Positions 61,402 to 64,000 of a stretch of DNA of 64,000 nt are shown here, in pieces. The notes under the pieces are model-generated. The model searched no databases. It was not told the origin of the DNA and saw nothing but the letters and a program-made list of their open reading frames with translations. Origin of the DNA: Bacteriovoracia bacterium. Its GTDB lineage: Bacteria > Bdellovibrionota > Bacteriovoracia > Bacteriovoracales > Bacteriovoracaceae. Each line of letters starts with the position of its first letter. Within the stretch, counting starts at the first letter, position 1. The stretch lies in the NCBI GenBank assembly GCA_030431635.1, contig JAUIIL010000002.1:248001-312000 (forward strand), in the 5' to 3' direction. The translations under genes and the position numbers were made by a program.

Positions 61402-62355
61402 TTGAGACACTTAATCTTTATCGACCCTCTTGAAAAATTAAATATCAAAAAAGATTCTTCTCTACTTTTGGCCCATACCTTTAAGGAGCTCGGTAAAGAA
61501 GTTTATATTGTTTTTGAAAAAGATTTTTATCTACTTGATTCCGAGTTACCGGCGCTAGAGGTCTATCCTTTCGCTTCTGAACTAAAAAAGAACTCTTTTT
61601 ATTTAAGTGATTTTAAGCTTAAACCAAAATCTCTACTCAAACTGAAAAAGGGAGATGTTATTCATATGCGAATCGACCCTCCTTATGATGGTCGTTATCA
61701 GCGTTATTTATGGATGCTGGAGTATTTAGAGAGCTTTGGAATCAGGATTATTAATAATCCTAAAGGGATAATGCTTCATAATGAAAAACTTCATGCTTTT
61801 AAACAAAAGCAATCTCAAATTGGCTCCTTTGTAGGGCTTTCCTTAAAAGGATTTGAATCTTACCTTCTCACCGTTAAAGATAGGCTTTATAAGGAAATCA
61901 TAATGAAGCCTTTGGATGGATTTAGCGGCATTGGGGTTGAAAAATTTGATGTCTCTCATAAGGATCTGAAAGAAATATTCAAGCGCAAGATTAAAGAGTC
62001 AGATGGTCCTATTATTGTTCAGCCCTTTATAGATAAGGTTTATCAAGGGGAGCAAAGGGCGTTGTATTACGCAGGTAGAGAGCTGGGGACGATTCTTAAA
62101 AAGCCTTTAGAAGGGGAGTTTTTAAGTAATATTGCTCAAGGAGCTGCCTTTGAGCGCTCGAAGCTTGATTCTCATACAAAGAACCTCTGTGATGAAATAG
62201 CATGGGATTTAAAAGCGTATGATGTGCCTCTTGTGGCCTATGATATTCTAGATGGAAAAATTACTGAAGTTAATATCACTTGTCCTGGTCTTATCGTAGA
62301 AGTTTCACATGCGATGGGGGTGAATTTGGCTGAAGAGATAGCTAATTCTTTCTAG
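61402..62355 (+). CDS. gshB: Glutathione synthase-like ATP-grasp enzyme
   Basis: A 317-residue ATP-grasp ligase matching GshB: HMRIDPPYDGRYQRYLWML (GshB N-domain), NNPKGIMLHNEKL, MKPLDGFSGIGVEKF, VQPFIDKVYQGEQRALY and the metal-site VNITCPGLIVE. GshB joins gamma-glutamylcysteine and glycine. The start is TTG with AAAGGTG upstream. No gshA is seen in this window. It follows the HExxH lipoprotein by two bases. Confidence 0.9.
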   Translation: MRHLIFIDPLEKLNIKKDSSLLLAHTFKELGKEVYIVFEKDFYLLDSELPALEVYPFASELKKNSFYLSDFKLKPKSLLKLKKGDVIHMRIDPPYDGRYQRYLWMLEYLESFGIRIINNPKGIMLHNEKLHAFKQKQSQIGSFVGLSLKGFESYLLTVKDRLYKEIIMKPLDGFSGIGVEKFDVSHKDLKEIFKRKIKESDGPIIVQPFIDKVYQGEQRALYYAGRELGTILKKPLEGEFLSNIAQGAAFERSKLDSHTKNLCDEIAWDLKAYDVPLVAYDILDGKITEVNITCPGLIVEVSHAMGVNLAEEIANSF

Positions 62356-63107
62356 TTAAAGTCATCAGTTGTATCTGTGACCCATTGTAATTTGATTCTC
62401 CAGCATGAACGGCTAGTAACATCTTTTTCCGCTGGACAACGAGGAGTCGTTCCACCTTCTCCGTGAAACACACATTCAAAGTCTGAGCGGACATCTTCAA
62501 CACCCATCACAACTGGAGTTGCGTAAGCTGCTGCCACTTGGTTTTTGAAAGGAATGTCAAAAATTTCAGAGCAACTATTCACATTAACAGGGTTTGTCGG
62601 TTCATACACAAAAGGAGTAGGCTCGATTTGGTTTGTCGATTGATTAAGAGTATAGAAGCGAATCTTAAATCTTAATTTGGTATAAAGAGGATAAGTTGGA
62701 GAACCAGTTGTTCTTCCTGGACAGTCACTTGGCTGAGAGAGGACTTGTGCTCTAACTCTTAAACGGCTATCAACGCTGTTAAGAAGAATTTGGGCCGTCG
62801 AATAATCAATCTGACCAGAAGGAGCAGAGCCATTAACTGGTACCCAATCTGTTTTTCCAGGAAGTTGTATATCAGAAGTAAAAACAGGAGAGCTTCCAGA
62901 GCCATCTCCATCTTGTGAATTTCCGTAGCAAGTTCCGCCGGTGCTACCACCAGAACTAGAACCAGTTGTTGTTCCTCCACTCGTTGAACCTGTTGAAATA
63001 GGGTTAGACCCTCCAGTTTGGTTCTGAGAGTTTGATGAACCATCACTACTGCCATTTAGACAGGATTGTAGTAATATAAAACTGAGTAAAATAGTGAGTT
63101 TCTTCAT
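62352..63107 (-). CDS. Lipoprotein with a Ser/Gly/Thr-rich linker
   Basis: A 251-residue lipoprotein: type II signal (LTILLSFILLQSC, lipidated Cys16), a low-complexity stretch of Ser, Gly, Thr and Asn (about 18-72), then a domain with six cysteines (about 72-251) of unknown fold. Flexible linkers of this sort carry domains away from the membrane. It overlaps gshB at the 3' end by four bases on opposite strands. Confidence 0.8.
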   Translation of the reverse strand: MKKLTILLSFILLQSCLNGSSDGSSNSQNQTGGSNPISTGSTSGGTTTGSSSGGSTGGTCYGNSQDGDGSGSSPVFTSDIQLPGKTDWVPVNGSAPSGQIDYSTAQILLNSVDSRLRVRAQVLSQPSDCPGRTTGSPTYPLYTKLRFKIRFYTLNQSTNQIEPTPFVYEPTNPVNVNSCSEIFDIPFKNQVAAAYATPVVMGVEDVRSDFECVFHGEGGTTPRCPAEKDVTSRSCWRIKLQWVTDTTDDFN

Positions 63108-63220
63108 TAAAATAATTCCCCATTCAGAATCTCTATAAATATTATCGGTAGCTTGTTAGGAATATTTAAGAAATAAATCATCAGTAAATGTCTGAAAATA
63201 CTTCAAAATCAGGAAAATGA

Positions 63221-63250
63221 TTGATTTGCCCTATTATTAAAGGGTAGAAT
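63221..63250 (+). promoter_or_regulatory. Promoter very close to the sigma-factor start
   Basis: TTGATT (63221-63226), 18 bases, TAGAAT (63245-63250). The -10 ends nine bases before the ATG at 63260, so the message has almost no leader. There is no ribosome site. Confidence 0.45.
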
Positions 63251-63259
63251 AAATGGCAT

Positions 63260-63691
63260 ATGAATGATGAATATCCAAAGTGGATAGAAAACACATCTCG
63301 AAAACTTTACTCCTTTGTCTTTTGCCTGATTCCCGATGAGCTTCAAAGCAGGCAACTCGTTATTGATAGCATCTCTAAAGTTTTTATTGAACACAGAGGC
63401 ACCGTTAAAGACAAAAGTCGAATTAAGTTATTGATTTATAAAACAGCTTTTCTTTTGGCCAAGAAAAGGGCTTATCAACTTGACGGTCTTCTTATTGATA
63501 ATGAAGAGATTGAGGTGAGTTGGAAGCGCTTTTATGAGAGATTACCTATAGAGAGAAGGGCCGTTATGTATTTAGATATGAAACTTAGAATGTCTGTTGA
63601 AGAAATAATGGAAGTGACTGAACTTCCACGATTTGAAGTGATTGAAAAAATTTATGGCTCAAGAGATTTATTAATTCAACAAGAGTTATAA
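63260..63691 (+). CDS. ECF-like RNA polymerase sigma factor (short)
   Basis: A 143-residue protein. The C-terminal part (about 95-143; LPIERRAVMYLDMKLRMSVEEIMEVTELPRFEVIEKI) fits sigma region 4, and the N-terminal part may be a weak region 2 (about 12-50). It is shorter than usual ECF factors (170-190) and the region 2 match is poor, so it may be a sigma-like regulator. Seemingly leaderless. The following gene looks like an anti-sigma factor. Confidence 0.72.
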   Translation: MNDEYPKWIENTSRKLYSFVFCLIPDELQSRQLVIDSISKVFIEHRGTVKDKSRIKLLIYKTAFLLAKKRAYQLDGLLIDNEEIEVSWKRFYERLPIERRAVMYLDMKLRMSVEEIMEVTELPRFEVIEKIYGSRDLLIQQEL

Positions 63692-63699
63692 AGGAGAAT

Positions 63700-64000
63700 A
63701 TGCAAAGCATTTTTGAAAAACCAAACTTTGGAACAGATTTTATCGCCCAAGCAAGAATGGAAGAGGCCTTAAGATTTGTAAGAGAGAACGTGAGTTTTTA
63801 TTTAGATGGTAAGTTAAATCATTTTGAAAAAAAGAAATTTGATTCCTACTTAAAAGACTATCCTGCTTGTGTAAAACTTTATCAAAAAAATAAAACGAAA
63901 AGAGACCTATTAGAAAATCTCATTCCATCAAAGGACTTATCTCTCACTGACGCTCAAGCCCTATCTTTTGAATTAAAAGAGCTCTTTGAGAACTTCAGAC
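63700..64000 (+). CDS. Probable anti-sigma factor, 3' end outside the window
   Basis: The frame from ATG 63700, after AAGGAG, stays open for 100 codons to the window edge. The segment RENVSFYLDGKLNHFEKKKF and the following YLKDYPACVKLYQK resemble zinc-finger anti-sigma factors (YLDGELSxxE..LxxCxxC), with one cysteine visible. Adjacent to the sigma-like gene, eight bases after its stop, it is likely the partner. Confidence 0.6.
   Translation, partial: MQSIFEKPNFGTDFIAQARMEEALRFVRENVSFYLDGKLNHFEKKKFDSYLKDYPACVKLYQKNKTKRDLLENLIPSKDLSLTDAQALSFELKELFENFR

Noticed and set aside
62759-63055. Overlapping minus-strand ORF of 98 codons inside the lipoprotein gene
   Set aside because: It is a shifted frame of the repetitive Ser/Gly-coding stretch, without a start signal of its own.
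1-64000. tRNA or rRNA genes, CRISPR arrays, insertion sequences, prophage
   Set aside because: No cloverleaf-like or rRNA-like stretch, no regularly spaced repeats, and no transposase, integrase or phage structural gene was found when reading the intergenic regions and proteins.

Overview
The window looks like chromosomal DNA from an AT-rich predatory member of the Bdellovibrionota, most like the Bacteriovoracaceae/Halobacteriovorax group. This is an inference from gene content, AT-richness, many secreted proteins and lipoproteins without assignable function, a Gram-negative envelope (Tol, LapB, SppA, FtsEX/EnvC, lipoproteins) and an FHA-GGDEF protein resembling Bdellovibrio DgcB. No marker gene fixes the species. 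There is no rRNA, tRNA, CRISPR array, insertion sequence or prophage. Coding density is very high and no gap between genes exceeds about 200 bases.

Layout. 1-6860: a 5'-truncated degenerate HD-GYP protein, then on the minus strand a secreted hydrolase, pgi, an FHA-GGDEF diguanylate cyclase, mutL and miaA. 7055-12992: an unknown membrane protein, two acyl-CoA dehydrogenases, and a glycosidase-like TIM-barrel protein with a small partner. 13011-18029: a secreted kinase-fold protein, a secreted unknown, rlmN, a small secreted protein, and a secreted phospholipase D carrying an EF-hand. 18099-25748: sppA, lapB, three envelope genes and tolQ-tolR-tolA-tolB. 25892-37073: a GAF-AAA+-Fis regulator lacking the sigma-54 contact loop, a small basic protein, an HD phosphohydrolase, ftsE-ftsX-envC-ctpA, xseA, an M23 lipoprotein and a histidine-kinase-like protein with a ruined ATPase domain.

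37057-42372 is a nucleoside-salvage block: thymidine phosphorylase, purine nucleoside phosphorylase and a DEDDh exonuclease on the minus strand, with a NupC-type transporter diverging, which suits an organism living on prey nucleic acids. 42450-48553 holds RNase G, a phosphopantetheinyl transferase, two secreted coiled-coil proteins and a secreted gluzincin metallopeptidase. 48691-53455 is a ribosome/replication operon: an rpsF-rpsR gene fusion, a DUF2232 membrane protein, rplI, dnaB and pabB. 53609-64000 has a small protein, motA-motB, a pseudouridine synthase, a WYL regulator, a YciB-like membrane protein, miaB, a DUF454 protein, an HExxH lipoprotein, gshB, a Ser/Gly-rich lipoprotein and an ECF-like sigma factor followed by a probable anti-sigma gene that runs off the window.

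The most striking observation is the single open frame joining ribosomal proteins bS6 and bS18, normally two separate proteins that contact each other on the 30S platform. A second theme is signalling and enzyme families kept as scaffolds after losing catalytic residues: HD-GYP, histidine kinase, sigma-54 activator, M48 peptidase, LytM and the ABC signature of FtsE.
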